A DNA stretch of 8,854 nucleotides, taken from an uncultured Lachnospiraceae bacterium. Lineage in GTDB: Bacteria > Bacillota_A > Clostridia > Lachnospirales > Lachnospiraceae. The notes below the pieces were generated by a model. It searched no databases and was not told the DNA's origin. It worked only from the letters and a program-made list of their open reading frames with translations. Where the stretch lies: contig CAMMZE010000027.1 of NCBI GenBank assembly GCA_946529195.1, positions 1 to 8,854 on the forward strand, given 5' to 3'. Below, in pieces: positions 1 through 6,911 of the stretch. Made by a program: the position numbers and the translations under genes. Positions within the stretch are counted from its first letter, which is position 1. The number at the start of each line of letters is the position of its first letter.

Positions 1-24
1 TGTTCTTTAAGCCAATTGCTCGGA

Positions 25-255
25 TCACTGAAGGATATCAACAATCACTTTCTTGTCTTCTCTGTTCGCGGCAGATTTGACGATGGAACGGATCGCGCCT
101 GCAATACGTCCCTGCTTGCCGATGACCTTTCCCATGTCCTCCGGCGCAACACGAAGTTCGATAACGATAGACTTATCGGTCTCTTTCTCCGTCACCTGAA
201 CCTGATCGGGATGATCGACTAACGCTTTTGCAATGAGTTCTACAAGATCCTTCAT
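25..255 (-). CDS. khpA: KhpA, KH-domain RNA-binding protein
   Basis: A 76-residue single type II KH-domain protein of the KhpA/YlqC family. Seen: the core VIGKQG at residues 44-49 gives the G-x-x-G loop (G46, G49) that contacts single-stranded RNA. A helix follows (IAGAIRSIVKSAA) and then a last strand, KKVIVDIL. The length matches the family, so the gene is complete. In studied Gram-positive bacteria KhpA pairs with KhpB/Jag and binds many transcripts, affecting cell elongation and division. Start ATG at 255 has AGAGG upstream, about 7 bases away. It begins 19 bp after rpsP and is probably co-transcribed with it, which is the usual place for this gene, ahead of the rimM/trmD group. The stop is TGA at 25-27, and the last 24 bases of the window show no further start codon. 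Confidence 0.93.
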   Translation of the reverse strand: MKDLVELIAKALVDHPDQVQVTEKETDKSIVIELRVAPEDMGKVIGKQGRIAGAIRSIVKSAANREDKKVIVDILQ

Positions 256-274
256 AAAATTGCCTCTGCAGAAA

Positions 275-520
275 TTACTTAATAACGCCTGCCTGCTTGA
301 AGAGTCTGCTTACGGTAGCTGTGGGCTGTGCGCCTGTGCCAAGCCACTTCTGTGCCAGTTCTTCATTTACCTTTACTTCGCAGGGCTCAGTGTTGGGATT
401 ATAGTAACCGATCTCCTCGATGAATCTGCCATCTCTGGGGGAACGGGAATCTGCCACGATGATTCTATAGAAAGGTGCCTTCTTTGCTCCCATTCTTCTG
501 AGTCTGATTTTAACTGCCAT
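275..520 (-). CDS. rpsP: 30S ribosomal protein S16
   Basis: An 81-residue bS16, a protein of the 30S subunit body that binds 16S rRNA and helps its assembly. Seen: the N-terminal family signature at residues 2-26 ([19 protein letters not shown], then VADSR), GYYNP at 38-42, and the later W-L-x-x-GAQPTxTV segment around 59-70. The length is normal and no residues appear to be missing. Start ATG at 520 is set by AGGAGG with the usual spacing. The gene lies 34 bp after ffh and 19 bp before khpA, the common Bacillota order ffh-rpsP-khpA-rimM-trmD. I see no separate promoter in the ffh/rpsP gap, so expression most likely comes from the promoter ahead of ylxM. Confidence 0.97.
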   Translation of the reverse strand: MAVKIRLRRMGAKKAPFYRIIVADSRSPRDGRFIEEIGYYNPNTEPCEVKVNEELAQKWLGTGAQPTATVSRLFKQAGVIK

Positions 521-554
521 GTTTCTTTACCTCCTGGTTATTGATAATGTTGAT

Positions 555-1898
555 TTATAAGCTGAAAGGAAACTTGAATTTTCCTCTTCTGCCTGCTTTT
601 GGCATCTGCCCGCCGAACTGCTTCATCATTTTCTTCATCTGATCAAGCATCTTGGTGAGCTTGTTCACTTCGCTGATATCTACTCCGGCACCTGCCGCGA
701 TCCTCTTCTTGCGGCTGGGACTCATAATAGCAGGATTGGCTCTCTCTTCCGGAGTCATGGAAAGGATGATGGCTTCCACGCGGGAGAACTGACTCTCATC
801 CACCTCCACATTTTTCAGCTGGCTGCCGATTCCCGGCATCAGGGCAAGCATATCTGTAATGCCTCCCATATTTTTAACCTGTTTGAGAGACTCCAGGAGA
901 TCATCGTAGCTGAAATCAGCCTTCTTGATCTTCTGACTCATCTCTTTTGCCTTCTCGTCATCGATGGACTGCTGGGCCTTCTCAATGAGTGTCAGCATAT
1001 CGCCCATTCCCAGAATACGGGAAGCCATGCGGTCCGGATAAAACTGTTCCAGATCGGAAAGCTTCTCGCCCATGCCGACATAAAGGATCGGCTTTCCGGT
1101 TACTGAACGGATGGACAGAGCGGCACCGCCTCTGGAGTCGCCGTCCAGCTTGGTCAGTACGATACCGTCCAGTTCAATGCGCTCATTGAAGGTCTTGGCA
1201 ACATTAACTGCGTCCTGACCTGTCATGGCATCGACCACAAAGAGGGTCTGATCCACTTTTACAGCAGCCTGGATATCCGAAAGCTCCTGCATCATATCTT
1301 CATCGATGTGCAGACGTCCTGCAGTATCGAGAATGACAACATTGTAATCATGCTCTTTGGCATGGACCAGAGCGGCCTTGGCAATATCAACAGGGCTGAT
1401 GCCTGTACCCATGGAGAATACCGGTATTCCCAGCTTCTCACCTACGACCTGCAGCTGTTTCACAGCAGCCGGCCGGTATACATCACAGGCAACCAGAAGA
1501 GGCTTTCTGCCTTTTGCCTTGAGCTTGCCGCCGATCTTGGCACTGGTGGTTGTCTTACCTGCACCCTGCAGGCCGGCCATCATGATCACGGTGATCTCAT
1601 TCTGAGGATTGAGCTTGATCTCTGTGGTCTCGCTTCCCATCAGGGATGTCAGCTCCTCATTAACAATCTTGATCACCATCTGTCCCGGAGTCAGGCTTGT
1701 CATCACATCCTGGCCGATCGCTTTCTCCGTCACAGCATTGACGAACTGCTTTACGACACGGAAATTGACATCTGCTTCCAGCAGAGCCATCTTGACTTCC
1801 TTCAGTGCACTCTTGACATCCGCTTCACTGAGTCTTCCCTTGCCTCTGAGGTTTCTAAATACATTCTGCAGTTTTTCTGAAAGGCTCTCAAATGCCAT
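555..1898 (-). CDS. ffh: Signal recognition particle GTPase Ffh (SRP54)
   Basis: A 447-residue Ffh, the protein subunit of the signal recognition particle. With SRP RNA it binds signal sequences emerging from ribosomes and delivers them to FtsY at the membrane. Seen: an N domain (about 1-90) with ALLEADVNF at 38-46, the P-loop GLQGAGKTTT at 109-118, DTAGR at 191-195, TKLDGD at 249-254 and GMGEK at 275-279, all motifs of SRP GTPases. From about residue 305 comes the methionine-rich M domain, with the RNA-binding SPSRKKRIAAGAG segment and a MLDQMKKMMKQFGG helix. It ends in a basic Gly-Arg tail before KFPFSL. Length is normal. Start ATG at 1898 follows a strong AAGGAGGTG. The gene is 29 bp after ylxM, so the two are very likely co-transcribed. 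Confidence 0.98.
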   Translation of the reverse strand: MAFESLSEKLQNVFRNLRGKGRLSEADVKSALKEVKMALLEADVNFRVVKQFVNAVTEKAIGQDVMTSLTPGQMVIKIVNEELTSLMGSETTEIKLNPQNEITVIMMAGLQGAGKTTTSAKIGGKLKAKGRKPLLVACDVYRPAAVKQLQVVGEKLGIPVFSMGTGISPVDIAKAALVHAKEHDYNVVILDTAGRLHIDEDMMQELSDIQAAVKVDQTLFVVDAMTGQDAVNVAKTFNERIELDGIVLTKLDGDSRGGAALSIRSVTGKPILYVGMGEKLSDLEQFYPDRMASRILGMGDMLTLIEKAQQSIDDEKAKEMSQKIKKADFSYDDLLESLKQVKNMGGITDMLALMPGIGSQLKNVEVDESQFSRVEAIILSMTPEERANPAIMSPSRKKRIAAGAGVDISEVNKLTKMLDQMKKMMKQFGGQMPKAGRRGKFKFPFSL

Positions 1899-1927
1899 GA
1901 GTGTCCACCTCCTTTATCAAAAGCCTT

Positions 1928-2287
1928 TTACAGCTCTTCTACAATCTGATCGGAGAGCTGTCTGATCATCTTGACATTCTGCTCTGCCAGAGTCTTGTCT
2001 GCACTATTGGTCAGAATCTCTTCTGTAAGTTCATTGATCCGGCAGGCATTCTCTTTAATATGTAAAAACTTATCAACCAGATGAAGACGGGACTCATACT
2101 CCTGCAGCTGACGCCGCGTCCTTTTGAGCATATCGTGTACGCCCTGACGGCTGATGCCTCTTTCCTCGGCAATCTCCCCGAGGGAGAGGTCTCCCATTAC
2201 AAAATCCTGAAATACCTGCTTCTGATGATCTGTCAGAAGTTCGCTGTAAAAATCATAGAGCAGGGACTCTTCTAAAAGTTTTTCCAT
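1928..2287 (-). CDS. ylxM: YlxM family HTH protein, SRP-associated
   Basis: A 119-residue protein of the YlxM/p13 family (UPF0122). Seen: MEKLLEESLLYDFYSELLT at the N terminus, typical of the family, then a sigma-70 region 4-like helix-turn-helix at about residues 33-62 (LSLGEIAEERGISRQGVHDML, then KRTRRQL), then a charged helical tail. Known: family members sit next to ffh/ftsY, and in Streptococcus YlxM has been tied to SRP function. Whether it binds DNA, RNA or the SRP is not settled. I chose ATG at 2287. The reading frame can be extended to GTG at 2299, but that adds only VFC residues lying inside the inverted repeat and destroys the natural RBS. The RBS (AGGTGGT, 2295-2301) ends 7 bases before the ATG. 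The gene has its own promoter and leads the ylxM-ffh-rpsP-khpA unit. Autoregulation through the palindrome is possible but unproven. Confidence 0.93.
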   Translation of the reverse strand: MEKLLEESLLYDFYSELLTDHQKQVFQDFVMGDLSLGEIAEERGISRQGVHDMLKRTRRQLQEYESRLHLVDKFLHIKENACRINELTEEILTNSADKTLAEQNVKMIRQLSDQIVEEL

Positions 2288-2294
2288 ACAAAAG

Positions 2295-2301
2295 ACCACC
2301 T
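2295..2301 (-). promoter_or_regulatory. ylxM ribosome binding site inside the inverted repeat
   Basis: On the minus strand this reads AGGTGGT, followed by CTTTTGT and the ylxM ATG at 2287. It is the only purine-rich match to the anti-Shine-Dalgarno sequence near the start, so it supports ATG 2287 over GTG 2299. It is also the outer part of the downstream arm of the 13-bp inverted repeat, so it would be base-paired in any transcript that carries the whole repeat. Confidence 0.65.
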
Positions 2302-2328
2302 GTAAAGTATTTTTGCTTTACAGGTGGT
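2295..2328. repeat. Perfect 13-bp inverted repeat, candidate ylxM operator or RNA hairpin
   Basis: ACCACCTGTAAAG at 2295-2307 is matched perfectly by CTTTACAGGTGGT at 2316-2328, with an 8-base A/T-rich spacer. On the minus strand the repeat starts at the base after the -10 box, so it covers the predicted transcription start and the ylxM leader up to 7 bases before the ATG. Three readings fit. It may be an operator for a dimeric repressor, YlxM itself being a candidate. It may be an RNA hairpin hiding the ylxM RBS in read-through transcripts. It may be a weak terminator for the ftsY unit, since the minus-strand hairpin is followed by CTTTTGT, a short U run. The repeat is certain; the function is inference. 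Confidence 0.8.
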
Positions 2329-2358
2329 ATTGTAGCCTACCCTATATGCTTTTGTCAA
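2329..2358 (-). promoter_or_regulatory. Sigma-A type promoter for ylxM-ffh-rpsP-khpA
   Basis: Minus strand: -35 box TTGACA (2353-2358, perfect consensus), an 18-bp spacer, and -10 box TACAAT (2329-2334, one mismatch to TATAAT). The expected transcription start is about 7-10 bases further on, near 2319-2322, inside the upstream arm of the inverted repeat. This puts the start about 32-35 bases ahead of the ylxM ATG. It lies in the only sizeable non-coding gap of the window, between ftsY and ylxM, and splits the locus into two probable transcription units. Confidence 0.75.
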
Positions 2359-2385
2359 GCAATTATTTTGGCTGTTTTCACTTTG

Positions 2386-2393
2386 TTTACAGG
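2386..2393. repeat. Extra copy of the palindrome half-site upstream of the ylxM promoter
   Basis: TTTACAGG on the plus strand is identical to bases 2317-2324 of the palindrome, 69 bp away and in the same orientation. It lies between the ftsY stop and the -35 box. It could be an auxiliary operator half-site if the palindrome is bound by a repressor. Eight matching bases in A/T-rich DNA can also be chance, so the confidence is low. Confidence 0.25.
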
Positions 2394-2404
2394 AAATACA
2401 AGAC

Positions 2405-3337
2405 TTATTCCACAGGTGTGAACAGGGCGTCTACAAAAGCATCTGCATCAAACTTCTGCAGGTCTTCAATCTTCTCTCCGACGCCGATAAACTTAACCGG
2501 CACGCCAAGTTCTGCTTCGATTGCGATTGCTATGCCGCCTTTTGCTGTACCGTCAAGCTTTGTGATAATGATTCCTGTGATTTCAGCTGCTTCCTTAAAC
2601 TCTCTGGCCTGTACCAGGGCATTTTGTCCGGTTGTACCGTCAAGAACGATCAGCGTTTCTCTGTAAGCTTCCGGATATTCCCTGTCTATAATGCGGTTGA
2701 TCTTGGACAGTTCCGCCATCAGATTCTTCTTATTGTGAAGACGTCCGGCCGTATCGCAGATCAGCATATCAGCCTTGCGGGCTTTGGCCGCAGAAATGGC
2801 ATCGAAGATTACAGAACCGGGATCGGATCCCTCCTGACCGGCAATAATATCCACGCCGGCCCGTCTGGACCACTCTGTCAGCTGTTCGATGGCAGCAGCG
2901 CGGAAGGTGTCTGCTGCGGCCAGAACGACCCTCTTTCCGGAAGATTTGTACTGACCGGCCAGTTTTCCTATGCTTGTTGTCTTTCCGACACCGTTTACCC
3001 CGATTACCAGTACGACCGAGGGGTGGTTTTCAAATTCATAGGCACTTTCATCCGGCACCATCTGCTCTTTGATGCTGCTGATCAGAAGCTGACGGCAGTC
3101 CTCCGGCTTTTTGATGTGCTGCTCTTTTACTTTATCCTTGAGTTCATCGATGATCTTTTCTGTAGTGGCAACTCCAAGGTCAGACATGATCAGGACTTCC
3201 TCAAGCTCCTCATAAAAATCATCATCGATACTGGAAAATCCGGAGAAAATGGAATCGAATCCGGACATGATGCTTTTTCTGGTCCGGCCAAGTCCGGCAG
3301 CCAGTCTCGCAAATAATCCCTTTTTTTCTTCTGACAT
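2405..3337 (-). CDS. ftsY: Signal recognition particle receptor FtsY
   Basis: A 310-residue SRP receptor GTPase that docks Ffh-ribosome complexes at the cytoplasmic membrane near SecYEG. Seen: a basic, amphipathic N-terminal segment (KKGLFARLAAGLGRTRKSI, 5-23) fitting the lipid-binding helix, an N domain with SDLGV at 52-56, P-loop GVNGVGKTT at 113-121, DTFRAAAIEQL at 143-153, DTAGR at 195-199, TKLDGT at 259-264 and GVGEK at 285-289. DTFRA rather than DVYRP separates it from Ffh. The long acidic A domain of the E. coli protein is absent, as is usual in Bacillota. Start ATG at 3337 follows GGAGGT, whose first G is the last base of the smc TAG stop, so translation is probably coupled to smc. 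No clear intrinsic terminator follows except, possibly, the palindrome ahead of ylxM. Confidence 0.97.
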   Translation of the reverse strand: MSEEKKGLFARLAAGLGRTRKSIMSGFDSIFSGFSSIDDDFYEELEEVLIMSDLGVATTEKIIDELKDKVKEQHIKKPEDCRQLLISSIKEQMVPDESAYEFENHPSVVLVIGVNGVGKTTSIGKLAGQYKSSGKRVVLAAADTFRAAAIEQLTEWSRRAGVDIIAGQEGSDPGSVIFDAISAAKARKADMLICDTAGRLHNKKNLMAELSKINRIIDREYPEAYRETLIVLDGTTGQNALVQAREFKEAAEITGIIITKLDGTAKGGIAIAIEAELGVPVKFIGVGEKIEDLQKFDADAFVDALFTPVE

Positions 3338-3342
3338 GTATT

Positions 3343-3350
3343 ACCTCCTA
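3343..3350 (-). promoter_or_regulatory. ftsY ribosome binding site overlapping the smc stop codon
   Basis: The minus strand reads TAGGAGGT: TAG (3348-3350) ends smc, and GGAGGT (3343-3348) is the Shine-Dalgarno site for the ftsY ATG at 3337, five bases further on. A ribosome ending smc would uncover or occupy this site, which favours coupled translation. Confidence 0.8.
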
Positions 3351-6300
3351 TGAAAGGTCTGCCTGCACAAAATCGACAGAAACAAGAGTGGATACACCTT
3401 TCTCCTGCATGGTGATTCCATATAGAACATCTGCCGCCTTCATGGTGCCGCGTCTGTGTGTGATGACGATGAACTGTGTATTTTTCGTCAGATTATGCAG
3501 ATATTCTGCATAGCGGCGCACGTTAGAATCGTCAAGTGCTGCCTCGATCTCGTCCAGGAGACAGAAGGGAGACGGTTTGAGATTCTGGATGGCAAAGAGA
3601 ATGGCTATTGCCGTAAGCGCCTTCTCGCCGCCGGAAAGCTGCATCATATTCTGCAGTTTTTTGCCGGGAGGCTGTGCTGTGATGATGATGCCTGTCTCCA
3701 GCAGATTTTCAGGGTCAGTCAGGGTAAGCGTACCCTTTCCTCCGCCAAACAGAAGTTTGAATACCCTGTCAAATTCCTGGCAGATCTTGGCAAAATTCTC
3801 AGCAAACTGCTTTTCCATGGACTTATTGAGCCCTTTGATGATATCGGTCAGTTTTTCTTCTGCATTGACCAGATCATCGTACTGCTCCTTCATCTCCTGG
3901 TAACGACTGTTGACAGACTTATACTCTTCTACAGCATTGACATTGACGCTGCCGAGGCCGCGGATCTCGGATTTGATATCTGAGAGCATTTTACGCAGCT
4001 TTGTCTGGGAACAGGACGCGTACTCCTCCGTCTGAAGGGGCTGACACTGGTTCCATGTCAGCTGGTACTCCTCCCACATATAATTGCTGAGCTGGGTGCG
4101 GGCATCCTGGATCTTTTCCTTCTGACTCTCCAGACGGAATACTTCCTTATCCAGATCTGAAATCTGATCTGAAATCTCTTCTCTTTTTGCAAAAAACGTA
4201 CGGTGTTCGGAAGTATACTGATCCCTTCTGGAGCGGATTTCCTCCAGACCCTTTGCCTTTTCCTCCATCTGACTGCAGGTTGTCTGAAGCTTCTCCGCAT
4301 TGATGCGGATCTCTTCTTCTGCCTGTGCCAGCTTGCTGTCTGCTCCTTCACGGCCTTCCAGGCTCTTTTCATAATCCTGTTCCTGTTCATTCTTATCAGC
4401 CAGGGCCGCAGCTTCTCTTTCTTTTAAGAAGGTGTACTGCTGTCTGATATTGGCCAGGACAAGATTGCACTCATGGATCTTCTGTGTGTAGTCTGCTTCT
4501 TCTGCTTCCAGCTCCTGCAAAACAGAGGTCTGCGCCGCCTGTTTTTCCTGTGCAGCCTTTCTGTCAGATTCAGAACGGGCAATGGTCTGATGAAGTGACT
4601 CTTTGCTCTCATCATTATCCTTGTCCTTCTGCTGCAGCTCTTTCATTTCACGCTGGATATCTTCAAGTACTTTATCATGGCTCTGCTTGCTCTCTTCCAC
4701 CTGCTTCATGCGGATGGAAGCGGTATTTCTGCGCATTCCGAGCTTAGCCTTCTCTGCGCCTGCCTGCTCAGCCTCCTCCTCCTGGGAGTTAATGGCTTTC
4801 TCCAGCTTGCTGATTTCTTTACGCTGGTCGGCAATTTCCCTTTCCAGAACATGACAGGCTTCCCGGAGTTCCTCAATCTCACGGCGTCTGCCGAGAAGAT
4901 TTCCCGAATTTTTATAGGCACCGCCGGAAATGGCTCCGCCCGGTGTCAGAAGTTCACCTTCCAGTGTTACAATCCTGAGAGAATGATGATACTGCTTGGC
5001 CAGGCTGATCGCGTGGTCCATATGGTCCACCACATAAACCCTGCCCAGCAGATAAGACAAAAGGTCTCTGTATTCCTTATCCGTTTTCACCAGGGTATCA
5101 GCTACGCCGATCACACCCGGCTGACTGCATACATCCTCTGCCTCTTCATTGCTGACCGGTCTGATCACAGAAAGAGGATAAAAGGAAGCGCGGCCGGCAC
5201 GTTCCTTTTTCAGGATCTCGATCATTTCTTTTGCAGCCTTTTCATCTTTGGCTACAATATTAGAAACAGAGCCGCCGAGAGCGGTTTCGATGGCAGTTTC
5301 ATATTTCTTTTCCACAGAGATAATATCTGCCACGACGCCGATGATGCCCTTATGTTTCTTTTTGAGCTCCATGACCCGGCGGACGCCATGCGCATATCCG
5401 TCATAACGGTCCGCAACGGACTTTAAGGTATTATATTTGGAAAGCTTCTCATGATAAGAACGCTCATTATCCGATAATTTGATCCGCAGATGTGTCAGCT
5501 GGGCATTGGTCTTTGACAGTTTGGCTCTGGCGGATTTTTCCTTCTCCTCGATTTGTCTCAGAGAAGCATCGATCTCCTCCAGTTCCGCCTGAAAGGCTTC
5601 CGTCAGAAGGCCTTCCTTGTCAGTCTCACTCTGCACGGAAATCAGCTGGGCGGAAAGTTCTGCCTTTCTCTGGGCGATCTGCTCCCGGATGGCATCGTGT
5701 CTTTCGATGTGTCCTTTCAGATCTGCCTCCCCGCTGATGCTGTCAATAATATCCGTATTGAGGGAATCGATCAGTTTTCTGCACGCTTCTTCGCGGGTAC
5801 GGATCTCCTGCAGATGGTCGATCAGAGTCTGACTCTTGTCAATACTCTCCTTCTCCTGTGTCTGCAGCAGGGCGTCTTCTTTCTCATAACTCAGAAGTTC
5901 CGCCTCACGTGCCTCGATCTTGCTCTTGAGCTGGGACAGAAGCTGACTGTTTTGGGAGATGTCTCCCTCCGCTGTTTTTTTACGTGCCTGAAGAAGGCGG
6001 TCTTCGCCCTCCAGACGCTGTTTTTCTACAGCCAGATTCTGAAGCGTTTCCTGCATGCTTCTGATTTTATCATCATATTCACTCAGGAGAGCTTCCATCT
6101 CGGTATAGGTTGATTTGATTGTTTCATACTCACTTTTGAGTCCGGCAAGCTGTCCGGATGCAATCGTGATTTTCTCAGAAACTTCATCTCCCTCGGTTTT
6201 GAGTCTTTCAAAAGAGGTCAGATACATATTGGCATCGAGAATTTTCAGACGGTCACGCAAAGCAAGATAGAGCTTGGCCTTCTCGGACTGCTTCTCCAGA

Positions 6301-6911
6301 GGAGCCAGCTGCCGTTCCAGTTCAAAGAGAATATCTTTGACCCTGCTCAGGTTCATGCGCTCTGTTTCCAGATTCTTCTCTGTCAGCTTTTTGCGCTTTT
6401 TATATTTCACAATACCAACTGCCTCATCGAACAGCTCTCTTCGATCCTCCGGCTTTCCGCTCAGGATCTTATCAATCTGTCCCTGCCCGATGATGGAATA
6501 TCCTTCTTTTCCGATACCTGTATCAAAAAAGAGTTCCTGGATATCACGAAGTCTGCAGCTGCGTCCGTTGATCTTGTATTCGCTTTCTCCGGACCGGTAG
6601 ACACGCCTGGAGACCGTAATGGTATCAAATTCAGAAGAAACATAATGATCTGAATTATCCAGCGTGATGGATACATAAGCAAAACCGAGCGGTTTGCGGT
6701 TCTCTGTGCCTGCAAAAATGACATCTTCCATTTTTGAGCCGCGCAGCTGCCGGGCACTCTGTTCTCCAAGAACCCAGCGGACTGCGTCGGCAATATTGCT
6801 CTTGCCGCTGCCGTTGGGGCCTACGATTCCGGTAATGCCCTCCCCGAAGCGAAATGTCATCTTGTTTGCAAAGGACTTAAATCCCTGCACTTCGATGCTT
6901 TTCAGGAACAT
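3348..6911 (-). CDS. smc: Chromosome segregation ATPase SMC
   Basis: A 1187-residue structural maintenance of chromosomes protein, the core of the condensin-like SMC-ScpAB complex that extrudes and aligns DNA arms. Seen: N-terminal head with Walker A GPNGSGKSN at 31-39 and IGQGQ at 141-145, a first long charged coiled coil (about 170-500), a globular hinge (about 520-670) including LLTPGGAISGGA, and a second coiled coil (about 675-1010). The C-terminal head carries signature LSGGEKAL at 1092-1099, Walker B FCLLDEIEAALDD at 1116-1128, and H1152 in VITHRR as the switch histidine. Length is normal and the frame is intact. Start ATG at 6911 follows AGGGGG, and the first 10 bases overlap the end of rnc. 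The scpA and scpB partners are not in the window, which is usual. The rnc-smc-ftsY order is typical of Bacillota. Confidence 0.98.
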   Translation of the reverse strand: MFLKSIEVQGFKSFANKMTFRFGEGITGIVGPNGSGKSNIADAVRWVLGEQSARQLRGSKMEDVIFAGTENRKPLGFAYVSITLDNSDHYVSSEFDTITVSRRVYRSGESEYKINGRSCRLRDIQELFFDTGIGKEGYSIIGQGQIDKILSGKPEDRRELFDEAVGIVKYKKRKKLTEKNLETERMNLSRVKDILFELERQLAPLEKQSEKAKLYLALRDRLKILDANMYLTSFERLKTEGDEVSEKITIASGQLAGLKSEYETIKSTYTEMEALLSEYDDKIRSMQETLQNLAVEKQRLEGEDRLLQARKKTAEGDISQNSQLLSQLKSKIEAREAELLSYEKEDALLQTQEKESIDKSQTLIDHLQEIRTREEACRKLIDSLNTDIIDSISGEADLKGHIERHDAIREQIAQRKAELSAQLISVQSETDKEGLLTEAFQAELEEIDASLRQIEEKEKSARAKLSKTNAQLTHLRIKLSDNERSYHEKLSKYNTLKSVADRYDGYAHGVRRVMELKKKHKGIIGVVADIISVEKKYETAIETALGGSVSNIVAKDEKAAKEMIEILKKERAGRASFYPLSVIRPVSNEEAEDVCSQPGVIGVADTLVKTDKEYRDLLSYLLGRVYVVDHMDHAISLAKQYHHSLRIVTLEGELLTPGGAISGGAYKNSGNLLGRRREIEELREACHVLEREIADQRKEISKLEKAINSQEEEAEQAGAEKAKLGMRRNTASIRMKQVEESKQSHDKVLEDIQREMKELQQKDKDNDESKESLHQTIARSESDRKAAQEKQAAQTSVLQELEAEEADYTQKIHECNLVLANIRQQYTFLKEREAAALADKNEQEQDYEKSLEGREGADSKLAQAEEEIRINAEKLQTTCSQMEEKAKGLEEIRSRRDQYTSEHRTFFAKREEISDQISDLDKEVFRLESQKEKIQDARTQLSNYMWEEYQLTWNQCQPLQTEEYASCSQTKLRKMLSDIKSEIRGLGSVNVNAVEEYKSVNSRYQEMKEQYDDLVNAEEKLTDIIKGLNKSMEKQFAENFAKICQEFDRVFKLLFGGGKGTLTLTDPENLLETGIIITAQPPGKKLQNMMQLSGGEKALTAIAILFAIQNLKPSPFCLLDEIEAALDDSNVRRYAEYLHNLTKNTQFIVITHRRGTMKAADVLYGITMQEKGVSTLVSVDFVQADLS

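Noticed and set aside
1..24. Start of a further gene (ylqD or rimM) after khpA
   Set aside because: No start codon with an RBS falls inside these 24 bases; any such gene begins outside the window.
521..557. A possible promoter (TTATAA) between ffh and rpsP
   Set aside because: There is no -35 box at a suitable distance; A/T richness alone explains it.
1308..1880. A 190-codon open frame on the plus strand
   Set aside because: It is antisense to the N and G domains of ffh with no RBS or family match.
2302..2321. Resemblance of TGTAAAG...CTTTACA to nitrogen-regulator (GlnR/TnrA) sites
   Set aside because: Those sites have TGTNA and TNACA arms with a fixed 7-bp spacing. Here the arms are further apart and the symmetry extends well beyond, so the match is superficial.
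2624..3316. A 230-codon open frame on the plus strand
   Set aside because: It is wholly antisense to ftsY, whose GTPase motifs are intact; the plus-strand translation shows no family features.
4677..5426. A 249-codon open frame on the plus strand, with some hydrophobic stretches
   Set aside because: It is antisense to the SMC hinge and coiled coil; the Leu/Phe-rich runs are complements of Glu/Lys codons, not membrane segments.
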